Source of the DNA: Prillingera fragicola
Lineage: Eukaryota > Basidiomycota > Tremellomycetes > Trichosporonales > Trichosporonaceae
Direction of reading: 5' to 3'
DNA: 64,000 nt
NCBI GenBank assembly: GCA_002335605.1
Contig: BEDY01000003.1
Location: forward strand, 992,001 to 1,056,000
Numbering within the stretch: the first letter of the stretch is position 1; each line of letters opens with the position of its first letter. Both the position numbers and the translations under genes were made by a program. A model generated the notes under the pieces. That model made no database searches. It had not been told where the DNA came from and saw nothing but the letters and a program-made list of their open reading frames with translations. Below, in pieces: positions 47,406 to 58,238 of this stretch.

Positions 47406-49564
47406 ATGTCCGTCGCTGTACCAGCTCCCCGACCCCCTCATCATCGACTCGCTGCCGCTGCCGCCAACCCCAAAATGTCCATTTCCCGCATCCAGGCTCG
47501 ACCAGTGCAGGCAAAGCCTTCGGCCCCGAAGCCGCCGGCATCATCATCAGCGGCGGCGTCGTCGTCCAAGTCGACGGCACCTTCTCCAACTGCCTCCACG
47601 CCGTCCCCGATGCCTCCCCCTCGCGCCCGCGCCGGGTCTATTGCCGCCCCACTCTCTACACTTGCTGTGCCAGGCAAAGACATGAGTTCGTCGACTGGAC
47701 GGGTCTTTGCCAAGCCTAGCAAGGAATGGGTACTGCCAGAGAGGGCGAAACCTGGTCGCAAGGCTAGCACTGACGAGCCTGAGAGTCGCAGGCAGTCTCA
47801 AAACCGTCTCTCACAGCGTGCACACCGTGCCCGTCGTACCGACTACATTACCACGCTCGAGGAGCGTCTGCGGCAGTACGAGGCTGATGAAATTCACTCT
47901 AATGTCCGCCTGCAGGAGGTGGCGAGGGCTCTCAAAGCCGACAATGAAAAGATGAAGAATGAGATCACTTCCATCCGCGCTGCTCTCCAACAGGCTCGTA
48001 GCGAGCGCGACCAATGGATCAGCGAGCGTCGCACACTCACCGAGTCGGTGCGCACGTTGCGCTCTCAGGTGGATGCTCTTCGCACCGCCACCAGTCCGGC
48101 CACGCTGGATGAGCGCCTTGAATATGAACTCGCAGCTCTCGGCCGATCACCAGTCGCCACCCCTTCGATCAACTCGCGCAACACCCACACTCCCAACACT
48201 CCCGCGCGGTCAGCTCCCACCATCTCCTCCACCGCCACCACTTCCTCTGCCCACCCCACCGTCTCTGCATCCACCCTCGCATGCCCAATTTGCCCAGACC
48301 CCGACCCAGACTGCCCGTGCCAGCAGCCGGCCGATACCGCCACCCGCCTCGAGTCAACTCTCGCTCCTGGCTCCCACACCTTTTCGTCACGATGCGGTCT
48401 TTGCGACCTTGCACCCGAGGCTTGCATCTGCCGTGACAGCGATGAGGACGTCAAGCCTGTCCTGCCTCGCTCGCCATCGCCCGGCCCCATAGGGATGGAT
48501 GACTCGCCCGACTGTGGCCTGTGCACGTCAGAGTCTTTCTGCGCATGCCGCGCAGGTGCGGCAGCAGCAGCCGCCGTGGCTCCTCCTGTCTCCGAGCCCA
48601 GTGCTACTGCATTGACTTTCGCCAGTCAAACTCATGCCACTGTGGCGGCGCCAGCCATGCCGCTCCGTCTCCGCTCTCGCCCAAAGGCACGCCAGAGCAT
48701 TTGGGCGCTTGACAATGTTCCTGCTGGTACGAGCCGGAAAGAGGCCGTGTGCACTGGTGACCCGTCAAATTGTGACGCTTGTCGCAATGATTCGTTTGGT
48801 AAGTGTCGCATGGTCCGGCCTGCCCCTGAAACGCCAAGACTTTGCTGACCCAACCTTTAGGCCGAGAGTTTTGTGGACACTTGTTCGGCAAGGGCAGCTG
48901 CGCAGGTTGCGTATCAGGCAAGTGCGGTGGCACGGGTGGTGGCAACGGTGGCGGCAGCGCCGTGTCCATTGCGTCGCTCGTAACTGGACCCATCCCTTCG
49001 CCCCGCCCCTCTGCCCCTGCCTCACCGGTCATGCAGGCGCCCCTTGTGCTTGCGTGCTGCGGCGCACCCGAGCTGTGCGGCCACGCAGGCAGCTGCGCCG
49101 GCGGTGAAGTCATTGGCATTGGCGGTCCCGGTTTCGGTGCCTCCGAAGACGAGCCCGAGGACAAGCGCGGCCCAACCATCACCACCGCGTCGGGCGAGAC
49201 GATGCGTCCCAACGAGGCCTGGCAGGCGCTCAAGGCCCACCCTAACTCCAAGTTTACCCCTCTTGCCATTCTCGCCGACGTCGTCGCGCGCCGCATGCCA
49301 TGTGAAGGACCGCGCGTCGAGCTCTCCCCGCCCCCCAGTACTGCGCCGCTCCCAGGCTCGTCGCCAGCGACACACACTGGCCGCCGCGTGTCTGCCGGCA
49401 GCGCCGCGCACGCGCATGAGCACAAGGCGGGCGAGAAGCGGGGCATTGCCGTCGAGACGAGTGCTGTGCGTGATGCGCTGCGTTTCCTCGATGGTGCCAC
49501 GCCTACGTCTAGCCCGGTGCGGACACTCGAGCCTGAGACCAAGCGCCGTAGGCTTTGGCAGTGA
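47406..49564 (+). CDS. hapX: HapX, bZIP regulator of iron homeostasis
   Basis: Exons 47406-48798 and 48861-49564 give 698 residues. The diagnostic CCAAT-complex-binding (Hap4-like) motif KEWVLPERAKPGRK is at 106-119, immediately before a bZIP: basic region RRQSQNRLSQRAHRARR from 128 and a coiled coil to about 215. Cys-rich clusters follow: CPIC (about 293), CGLCDLAPEACIC (about 329), CGLCTSESFCAC (about 370) and CTGDPSNCDACRNDSFGREFC (about 450), the last rebuilt across the 62-nt intron, plus extra Cys near 480 and 530. HapX senses iron through these clusters and, with the CCAAT-binding complex, represses iron-consuming genes under starvation and activates uptake or storage as needed. The N-terminal 100 residues are Ala/Pro/Ser rich. 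The first ATG in frame is at 47406. Confidence 0.93.
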
Positions 49565-49758
49565 TAATTGCCGCCAGTTAGAGATGAGAAAGAGGAAAGA
49601 TAGAAACGCTCCTTGGTGTCAATCCGGGCACCGAGCCATGTCGTGTAGCATAGACTATGGGAGAATTGTAGATACTTGATGCAGATTTGTTAGATGTGAA
49701 TGCAGGGCAGCAGTCGAACGAAGCAATACATGAAACGCGAGCTCTACGTTCTACAGGT

Positions 49759-51155
49759 CTACGACTGCTTGACAAACCTGCTTGTTAGCCTTGACCAATG
49801 GATAGCAACTTACGTGGCATCAATCTGCTTGACTTGAGGCAGGGCGAGCATGACCTTGCGCCTGTAGCCGGCACGGTCCTCGGTCTGGCACGGGTTGCCC
49901 TCAAGATAGACAGTCTCGAGGTTGGGGAGGTGGCGCAGCTGCTTGTCGAGAGCGCGAAGGTTGGCAATCTTGTTGTAGCTGGCCTGAAGAGTCAGCTTCC
50001 ATGACGTTTGACACAGGCTTTGACAGCACGTACCCAAAACTCCTCAAGCTCGGTCAGGTGGTCAATGTTCTCAATCTCCTCAATCTCGTTGTTGCCGACG
50101 TCCAAGGTGCGGAGCTTGAGCTGCAGTTGTCAGCACGCGCGTAACTATAAGCACTCACATTATTTTCAAGTCCTTCAATCTTTTTCAGACCGTTATGGCT
50201 CAGATACAGCTCCTCGAGATTCACAAGACCTTCGAGACCCTCCAGTTTGGTGATACGGTTACTCTGAATTGACAGAATCTTGAGATTTGTGAACGAGCCG
50301 AGGTTCTGAACCGTTAGTGCACGCCCCGGCGGTGGAGACTCACGTCGAGTGCCCGAATCTTGTTCTTGCCAAGCCAGAGTTCCTCAAGGTGCACGAGTTT
50401 CTCAAGGTTCTCAATAACCTGGCAGGGTCAGTGTCTGCAGATCCGTGAGAAGCGCGACTCACGCGTATCCTGTTCCCACCGAGCTCGAGACTGGTAATGG
50501 TGTCTTTGCACCAGTCAAGGTCTCCTGACTCTACGCGGGTGATCTTGTTCTGAACCAGGTACAGAACCTTGAGCGTGGTAAGAGAGGGAAGATTGGGAAG
50601 GTGACGAATGTTGTTGAATGACAAATCGAGCGAGCTGCATGGATAAGCGAGACGGACACCGTGCGACTATGGGTTCGAAACCACCACTCACGTCAAGTTC
50701 TTGGCCCCCTCAATCTCCTCGTCCTCTACGCGCGGACCAAGCCTGTTGTCGTACAGATCCAGGTCGTCAAGCACATCCATCCCCTCCAACACCTCCCCCG
50801 GCAGGGGCGAGCTGAGCTCGTTCTGCCTCAGACAAAGGCGAGTGAGCGTCTTGCCAAAGCGGGGCAGGCGCAGCGGCGGGAGACTCGAGGTATGCAGCCT
50901 CAGATGCTGAAGATGAAGCTCCTCAGTGTCTGCAGGATAGTCTGCGAGAAAGTCGTCGTCGCGCGCATCGCCTGCTGGCGCCTTGTCCTCGTCATCTTCG
51001 TCATCAGAGTTGGGCAGCTGGACAATCTCCATCGGGCCCAGGCGGGCGCGCGGCTTGGTGCTGCTGCTGGTGACGACTGCGTCTGACGCCGCAGTATCGA
51101 CGGCGCTGGCGTTGGCTATGTTGGGCTCTGTGGACTGGGGCGTGGGGTCGGACAT
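49759..51155 (-). CDS. SDS22: SDS22, leucine-rich regulator of protein phosphatase 1
   Basis: Seven minus-strand exons, 51155-50692, 50634-50463, 50418-50344, 50305-50159, 50120-50034, 49983-49814 and 49777-49759, give 377 residues. After an acidic N-terminus, about eleven 22-residue LRRs of the SDS22 type run to the end: LTSLDLSFNNIRHLPNL, LELGGNRIRVIENLE, LWLGKNKIRALDNLG, LYLSHNGLKKIEGLE, LDVGNNEIEEIENI. The cap EFWASYNKI...YLEGNPCQ...RKVMLALPQVKQIDAT is the SDS22 C-terminal LRR cap. SDS22 binds nuclear PP1 (Glc7) and helps its maturation and mitotic function. Several intron ends fall in equivalent positions of neighbouring LRRs. The last exon codes only for the final five residues and the stop. 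Confidence 0.95.
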
Positions 51156-51442
51156 GGTGGGTTGAGTGGCAAGAGAAGCAGTGACCTGCAATAGTGTGGT
51201 TTTGCTCGTCTGCCCTTGGGGCTCCACGATCCAGGTTCGAAGATCTTGGAAGCCTCCATCTGCACCTCTATTGTTTGTGCGCCACTGCCCGTCCGTCGCC
51301 TGACTCGCTGTAGGATGCACGGCTGCAGGATGCGCAGAAGAATGCACAGAATAATCGTCACAATGGTGAAGAATGCATAGCGCTATGGAAAGTCACAGGG
51401 TGTTGAACAGGAATCTAATAATGTGTGTATCTCATGCTATGT

Positions 51443-54006
51443 CTATGCCAGGAGAGGCTGGCGCTCATCCGGCACCACGCCGTCCTCATCCGAGTACTTG
51501 GGGTCTGGCGGCAGCGTGCCGAGGCCGAGACGGTCGCGAACACGCTTGACAGCGAGGTTCCAGTCGGCACGCCAGACGACACCGACAGACACTACACTGC
51601 TGTAAACGAGCGCCACGGTCAGGCCAATCCAGATGCCGACCAGGCCGAGGTGAATTTGCTTGGAGAACGTGAGCCAAAGCCCAAAGGGAATACCAATCAA
51701 GTAGTAGGCGCTAAGGTTGATGAGGGCACCTTTCGAGTGCAGAGCGAGCGCGCGCAGCACGGCATTGGCGGCACCAGACATGCCATCCATGACCTGGAAC
51801 AAGCCCATCCAGGGCATGACGGCGGCAACCATGGCGACGACCTGGGGGTCGCTGTTGAACATGTAGCCCCAGTTGTCCTTGAAGATGATGCAAATAGCGC
51901 TGAAAAGTCAGTGACCATGAGCACACAAAGCTGCTTACCTGTTGACAAGCGCAAACAAAATGCTGAGTATGAAGGCAGCGCGGCTGGCCCACTTTGCCTC
52001 CCAGGCGCGACCGGCACCAAGAAGGTTGCCAACGCGAACCGCTGTCGCGACACCGAGAGCAGCAGGAACCTGGAACAAGGTCGAACAAGTCGAAAGACAC
52101 ACGGACTGGGCTGCCAGTGCTGTGGACCCAAGGAAAGACGCTGCCAGCGCGCACACTTCCCACGCCCACCACTCTGAAGAAACCTACTCGGTCAGTGATA
52201 TTCAATGCTTCCATACAGCAAGGTACTCACCATGACCGTTCCAGCAAGACCAAGAGAGGCGACTGTGCCCAGGCGCGAGAACAGAGACTGAGCCTCCAGA
52301 GGGTGGAAGGCATCACGAGGTCCAATGAAAAGAACGTAGACGAGGAGGAAGACGCAGAACAGGTCATACGAGATGGCCGTCGCCAATGCGCCGCCCTTGA
52401 AACCGAGGCGTACAGGCTCGGGACCCCAAACGAGAAGCCAGTTCAAAAAGACGTTGACAGGCGCCACAATAAAGAGGGCGTACGTGGGGATCTCCATGTT
52501 GTTCTGAGCCTGGAGGTACCTGGCTTTGTTAGCTATACAACACACGCATAGACACATACTTCTTCAGAACCATGTTTCCGGCGTATCCGGGGATACCCAG
52601 CGAGAGCCATGCAAGATAGACGCCCGCGAGCTCTGCAACCTTAGGCTCCTGGCGAAGGGCAAGTAAGACACCCTCAATGTTCCACCACAAGATGATCATT
52701 GGCACCTGCACTGTCAGCTAAAACCATAGCTGGAACACGTACGCTAGCTGCGGCCATGACCACTCCCATACGCTGTGACCACAGTCCTACGCGGGTGGGA
52801 TCCGATGACGTCCATGCCGCGGGCAGAAGAGTGTCGAGGGCACAAGCGAGACCCTGCAGGACGGAAAACGCCGTGACAGCGGCGGTCATGTTTGCAAGTC
52901 TGGGCACGTTAGCAAAAAGTAGCTCTGGTCTGCACTCACGAGCTAGCCGCAAGTTCTGTCGTGCCAAGATGTCCAATGGAGAGAACACTTGCCAACGAGA
53001 GCGAGTACTCTGCGAGCTGGGTGAACAGCACCGGAAAGGTCAAGCGAAGCAGCAGAGGCAGCTCGTTTCTCAAAGCGCCCTGCCAAGAGTGCACTTCGTG
53101 TCCGGTCTCGTCGATGGGAAGGTCGAGGTCCTCGGCGTCAAGCTCCTCTGCCGGATCACCAGACAACGGCTCGCCAGTACCGACCGCGCCGGGGAGGTAG
53201 AGGTTGCTGCGGGCCGCCTGCGCTGCGCGGGCCGCCTCCTCCTCTTCGTCCATTGCAGGCAGAGTGCGAAACGCCACGACAGGCGATATCGGACGGCGAT
53301 CGGCACTTCTGCCGCGCCTGCCACTTCCACGGCGCTGATGCGGCTCGTTGTCGACGACAGGCGCCTCGCTATCTTGGGTCATGACGGAGAAGTGAGAGTC
53401 ACCAACATCGGTCCCACTGTGGACACTTCCAAGAGCACCCAGACTAGCGCCTGCTGCCGCAGCAGCCTCACGCCTCGCGAGGGTCATTGGGCGCACAACC
53501 GCACGCGGGGGCGTCCGTCCCTTGCTCCTGCTTCGCGAGTTGCCCTCGGCTCCGCCAGTCACCGGGACTGGCGCGGAGCTGGCATCGGCCGTAGGATCGA
53601 CGATCGGCTCGCTAGAGCTCACTGCACCATAGCGATTTGAGCGCCACCGCGACCCCGACGCTCCCGTGTCGGCATCCTTGCCCACAGAGGGACGCCCGCG
53701 ACCGTCGTCCTCCATGTCGTGAAGAAAGGGCAGGTCGTCTGCAGATGCTGATGCGCCGTCTTCGCTGATGACCGGTGGGCTTTCCAGCGACGGCGTTCCC
53801 ATGGCTCCTGTGGCTCCTCCAGATACCCGGCGTGATGCACTTCCATGGCGGCTGTGCGGTTGAGCTCGCGAACGCTTGATCAAGGCCTCGATATTGTTTT
53901 GCAGATCTGCGGCGTCAGCGTCAATGGTCGTGTGGCCGGGCCGGAACGCACTGTATGGCGACGTTGAAAACGAGCTCGCCAGAGACGAGTGTGGGTAGTT
54001 TGACAT
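51443..54006 (-). CDS. MATE-family efflux transporter with long N-terminal extension
   Basis: Six minus-strand exons, 54006-52940, 52899-52743, 52705-52560, 52519-52231, 52183-51939 and 51899-51443, give 786 residues. About 305 disordered, Ser/Arg/Asp-rich residues precede the membrane part. From LPLLLRLTFPVLFTQLAEYS onward there are about twelve membrane segments and MATE landmarks: ALDTLLPAAW, NNMEIPTYALFIVAPVNVFLNWLL, SSEWWAWEV and RVGNLLGAG. MATE proteins export cationic drugs and metabolites in exchange for protons; the S. cerevisiae relative is Erc1, and fungal members are often vacuolar. Substrate unknown. The exon 5 acceptor is the first of two close AGs (CGAGTAG), chosen because it keeps VSSEWWAWE in frame. 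Confidence 0.93.
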
Positions 54007-54954
54007 GGTGATACAAGCACCGTCAAACTATGTTGAAAGAGAAGAAGCAATAGAGGTGAATGGGAGTGTACTGTTCGACGAGGAAATTGTATCTTTGCGA
54101 GCCGCCCGTGCACGCCCCCTTGCACGCCGTGCCTGATTGTCATTGTTAATGCCGCGCGGCCACCGTGGGCCAGCACAGCCAGGGATCGTTCACATGGCGT
54201 GGCGTCCCAAAAATGCGTGCAGGAATGCGCGAATGCATGCATGGCACGCGCCGGTCACTTGGACCCAAGGGCGCTGGGGGGAAGTGCTGCTACGCATCGC
54301 GTCTATGCATGTAAATCACGTCTCTACTACTGGGCGCTGCATGAGTTCAACATCAGCCAAGTAGCTGGGAGACTGCGGCTCCACTGTGACGATGAGATGA
54401 TGAGCGCATGGGAAGATTGAAATGGCGATCTGGACCAGTTCTTGCCTCTCTGGGGCCACACGTGCAGAGGCTGGTGACACCCACCATTCGTCATCATCCG
54501 CTTAACCAGCGTCCCACTCGCCTCCGTTCTCTCCATGCATAAGCACTGCCATGGGCGTATTTACCCATGCCTGCCAGTCTTATGTCGAAACAGTCACCGC
54601 CAATGCATGACCAACGAGAGGGGATCGCCAGTCACACAAGCCGGCTCGCCCCTCGGCTCAAATGGAACATGAAAGGGGGATGTTTGTGGATCAGTCATCA
54701 CTGATCACTGAACGCGTCGCACCGTGTGTCGCACGTGCAACGCGCTCTGATATTCAGAACAACATATTGCGGATCATGCAACTGGCACTCTAATAGGTGC
54801 GAAAGCCCCCAAGCAGATTTGCGCGTCGACCCTAAGTGATCTACGACACGAGTTCCGTGCAAACATTGGACCGTCATGTACATGTATTGCATGTGGTAGA
54901 TCCTAAAATCAATGTCTAGATCCAGCCCATCTTCTGACGGTCTCCTCCATTCTC
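54007..54954. other. Intergenic, MATE promoter and small HMG-like gene 3' end
   Basis: 948 bp with no supportable ORF. A purine/pyrimidine-alternating ATGCATG cluster lies near 54230-54245. Nothing else noted. Confidence 0.45.
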
Positions 54955-55601
54955 TTAAGCCTTGTTCTTGGGGTTCTCGGCAGCGGTAGCCCATGACGAG
55001 GCGACTTGGACGTTAGTATGCAACCTGTGAATCTGCTCTTACCCTTGGAGAAGTTGGCCTGGAGTGTCAATACAGAGGCTATTTACGTTGATAACCGCAC
55101 GTACCTTGTGGTCAGACTTCTTGCCGGCCTTGGCATCCTCCTCCTTGAGCTTGGCGAGCTGGACCTTCATGTACTTGTTGCTGGAAACCTGTCAGCAAAA
55201 TGCCACAAATCAGTGTGGCACGCGGAGCAAGTGCGCTCGGGACAGCATCCGGTGTCGTTTGTACTCACTAAGCCGAGGTCTTTCCGCCTCCAGCCTTCTT
55301 CTTGCCACCGGCTGTATTGTCAGACTCGTGCGCATCAAAAACAGATCCATGCGAGGGTGGATGGATTGGGGGAAGGGCATGATGGAGGTGGGAAACACCG
55401 CCGACGAGGCGTGTTCAGAGGCGCATTTGACGCGTTAGACTTACACTTCTTGGTTGCGGCTATTGTAGCGACATTGGGGAGGTGACAGGAGAGTGGATTA
55501 TGCAAGAGGGGGAGAGAGTCAGTGTCACGGGCAAGGGAAAGAGCAATGTAAACAACCTCCACCGACGCGTAGAGGCGTTATCGCATGCACTTACCGGCCA
55601 T
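54955..55601 (-). CDS. Small HMG/YABBY-like basic protein (68 residues, six exons)
   Basis: Exons on the minus strand are 55601-55595, 55459-55445, 55311-55269, 55180-55105, 55058-55043 and 55004-54955, totalling 207 nt. The protein starts MAAATKKSGGKKKAGGGKTS and continues AYNKYMKVQLAKLKEEDAKA, then DHKANFSKVASSWATAAENP. The pattern S-A-Y-N-x-(F/Y)-M-K...L-K-E-E...H-K-x-x-F...A-x-x-W...N-P-K-N is that of small fungal HMG-box/YABBY-like proteins, which probably bind nucleic acid; the function here is inferred. The Lys/Gly-rich N-terminus supports this. It is easily missed because the longest exon is 76 nt. The exon 4 acceptor must be the second of two AGs, since the first would give an immediate stop. 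Confidence 0.75.
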
Positions 55602-56359
55602 GGTGTCTTAGCGAAAACGGTTGGGAGGTGTTTGGACAGTCTGAAAAGGCAAGTTGATTAACGAGGACGACCTTGGTGATGGCGATGGAGAGTGGGGAAG
55701 AAGAACAGTCGGGCGTGGTCGAGCTGCCTAGTTATTGGCATGCGGGGACGGGCGGGGGCCCAGGTTGTTGCCACAACCTCGCAATGGCGGCTACAGGGCA
55801 ACACGGGATCACGTGACTCACCTGTGGTGTCTGGGTTTATGCTCCCGGTAGTGAAGCTGCGCTCCTCCTCCTGTGATTAGGTATGTATGAACCTGACGTA
55901 ATTTGAATGTGGCTAGCAGTATTGCTATTGCCCGATTCTGACAGTTGTTGTTCCCAGCGATCCCAGCCTTGCAGTCTGCTCCAGCGGCCAACGATGAAAA
56001 GCTGATGTTGCCTGCTCAAACAGAGACACTGCTTCACTCGTGTATAATAGACCTAATGCTAATACAAACTGCACGCAGCAGGGTTTAGTGCTTCACACCG
56101 CGTAATGAACAGCCAGTGCCAGCATAACTCTCCAACAGGCCACCAACTGGTAACCAGCCAATCAATCACGCGTTGTTGACACGCAACTCGGCAAAACACA
56201 TTGTCCCAACCAGTCGCGTGCAATTCAGACCTGGGGGCAGATAGTCAAGCATAATATCAGTGTCAGCGAGAACAAGCCACGGTCAGTAGCCATTCCACTA
56301 TCCTACACCCATGCATACCAAGAAATGCCCCATCTAATCGTGTGCCAAGTGTCGTCCGC
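55602..56359. promoter_or_regulatory. Promoter of the small HMG-like gene and 3' side of ENP1
   Basis: A palindromic TCACGTGA at 55809-55816 lies about 210 bp upstream of the HMG-like start codon. The rest shows no ORF or RNA gene. Confidence 0.45.
55809..55816. promoter_or_regulatory. TCACGTGA palindrome (E-box)
   Basis: Exact 8-base palindrome in an intergenic region, inside GATCACGTGAC. It fits Cbf1/USF-type bHLH sites. One of three in this window. Confidence 0.5.
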
Positions 56360-57879
56360 CTACACCATGGCAATGTCGCCGGCGGCGTCGGGGCGGTCCT
56401 CTCCGCGCTCCACAGCGCCGACAATCTCACGACGGATCTCCTGGCTGATAGTGGGGTGGGGGCGGACACGGATAACGTCCAGGAGCGCGTCCTTCTGGTC
56501 AGACGTCAAGTCAGAGCCGTAGCTGGCGATCTGGTCAGCATAGAAACGCCAAGCAACTGCAGCTGTACTCACCGCTGAACAAAGACAAGCAAACTCTGGT
56601 GCCAGAGAACGGGGAGCTTGTCGTCGCCGTCACGAGACCTTGGCGAGTTGGCAAGACGAATGTAGTGGAACACAAGGGCATCAACGACCTTGAAGGGAAG
56701 GGCGTACTTCTTGTCGAGCAGAATGCGGATAAAGAGAGAGTTGGGACCCGTGTAGTCCATACTGGCAAGACGGAGGAGCGCCGCAGCAGAGTGCAGAACA
56801 GGAACGGACACCTTGCCAAGAACCGAGGCAACGATGGCTGCCTCCTTGAGCGAGCAGCTGCTCTCGCAGAGAGGGAAGAGAATGCCCTTGAAGAAGGCAG
56901 CAGGCTTGTACAGAGACTTCTTCAGCGCCTCGTACAGGTGGACGCTAAGCTTGCCAGCGTTGGCGCTCATGTCCTCGCGACACTTGTCGAGCAAGACACC
57001 CTCGAGGTAGACGCGGACCTCGGTAGGCTTCAAGTTGGAGACAAAGATCTTGGTGCAGGCAAAGGTGGCCTGAGTACTCCATTCCCTGGGCTGCGTCAAG
57101 GCCAAAAGCTGGGCCCAGTGGGGGAGCGATGGCAAAATCTTGAGAGCCTTGGGAAGAGGTCCAGACTTGTAACGCGAGAGAAGGAAGCCGACCCTACAAC
57201 GTCAGCAAGCTTCCACAGACATTACTCACTTGGTGTAAACTTCCACAACCTTGGGGTTCAATCCCTTGCGAGGGTCGGGGGGACCGTCATTGTCATCGAA
57301 AGCTGATGCCTGCTCGCCCTCCATCTTCGAGAAAATCATGTCGGCAAGGGTACGTCCACCACCCGAGCCCTCGCCGGCGCCGTTGAGGGCATCCAGTGTG
57401 GCATGATCCTCGGGGTCAATGTCCTGTCGCTTGTGTCAGTCACACAGTCTTCAACTCTTTAAAGCCCACTCACAAGCTCGGCCTCCTCCTCTGCACCCGA
57501 AACGTCACCACCGCTCATCTCCTCCTCATCGTCAGAGTCCACACCGGCGGTCTGGCGCGGACGAGCCGAGGGTTCGGGCTCCTCAACATCCTCCCACTCG
57601 TCGTCCTCTCCAAGCTCGGCAGCAATCTCCTCCTGCTGCTCGCGCGCGAGATCCAGAATCTTACGCGAAGTACGCGCATCCACTGCCCGCTATTGATTGT
57701 CAGCCTCGGGCGCTCAAGGTTCAGCTGCAACATACCTCGGCATCCTCCTCGTCCTCACGGCGGACTTTCCGTTTTCCAGGTGCGGTCACTCGTCCAAAGC
57801 GCCTGACGCTGTCGTCTGCGGCCAGCTCCATGTGAAGGGGGTCGTGGCGCCCCTGCTTTGACTTTGTAACCTTTGGCAT
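56360..57879 (-). CDS. ENP1: ENP1/bystin, 40S ribosome biogenesis factor
   Basis: Five minus-strand exons, 57879-57736, 57689-57474, 57423-57230, 57193-56573 and 56522-56360, give 445 residues. The N-terminal 110 residues are charged and acidic (KVTKSKQGRHDPL; EDDEWEDVEEPEP). The bystin domain fills the rest: ILPSLPHWAQLLALTQPREW, KIFVSNLKPTEVRVYLEGVL, KSLYKPAAFFKGILFPLCES and DYTGPNSLFIRILLDKKYALP. Enp1 joins pre-40S particles in the nucleolus and leaves in the cytoplasm. The last intron ends at the second of two AGs (ATCGCCAG), giving QRYGSDLTSDQKDALLDVIR; the first AG would shift the frame. It is divergent from the CUE2-like gene. Confidence 0.96.
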
Positions 57880-58238
57880 GGTGGCGTTGATGAGAGGTTG
57901 TTGTTAAGTGTGGAGGAAAGAAATCTTCGAGTGGGTGGACTTCGAAAATATGGGTGGCGTAAAAGAATCTAATCATTTGTCACGTGATCATTAGCCGAGC
58001 TTGAAGTGATTAAGGACGTAACCCTGAATCAATACAGACGCGTCCGGGTATGTCAACAGGTCCACGGCGCTTGACAGTGTCAACCCTCTTTGCTGCATTG
58101 CTCTTTCTCTCAAACGTGGACCTGCGACGGCCCGGTGTCATTCTCTGGGACCCGCTAAACAATGACACTGCATAGTTAGCAGAGACACTCTCTCCACAGC
58201 TCTCCGACTTGAGCGTTCCATCGTCCAGTCACCCCATC
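57880..58238. promoter_or_regulatory. Divergent promoter, ENP1 and CUE2-like gene
   Basis: 359 bp between two start codons. It holds TCACGTGA at 57980-57987, about 100 bp from the ENP1 ATG. No other motif stands out. Confidence 0.5.
57980..57987. promoter_or_regulatory. TCACGTGA palindrome (E-box)
   Basis: Exact palindrome within GTCACGTGATCA in the ENP1/CUE2-like divergent promoter. Confidence 0.5.

Noticed and set aside
50672..50682. GGTTCGAAACC, tRNA T-loop-like
   Set aside because: Flanking bases do not form a T stem or acceptor stem; it is in an SDS22 intron.
57255..57265. Perfect tRNA B-box-like sequence GGTTCAATCCC
   Set aside because: Lies inside the ENP1 coding exon (antisense of LNPK) and no A-box or cloverleaf can be drawn around it.
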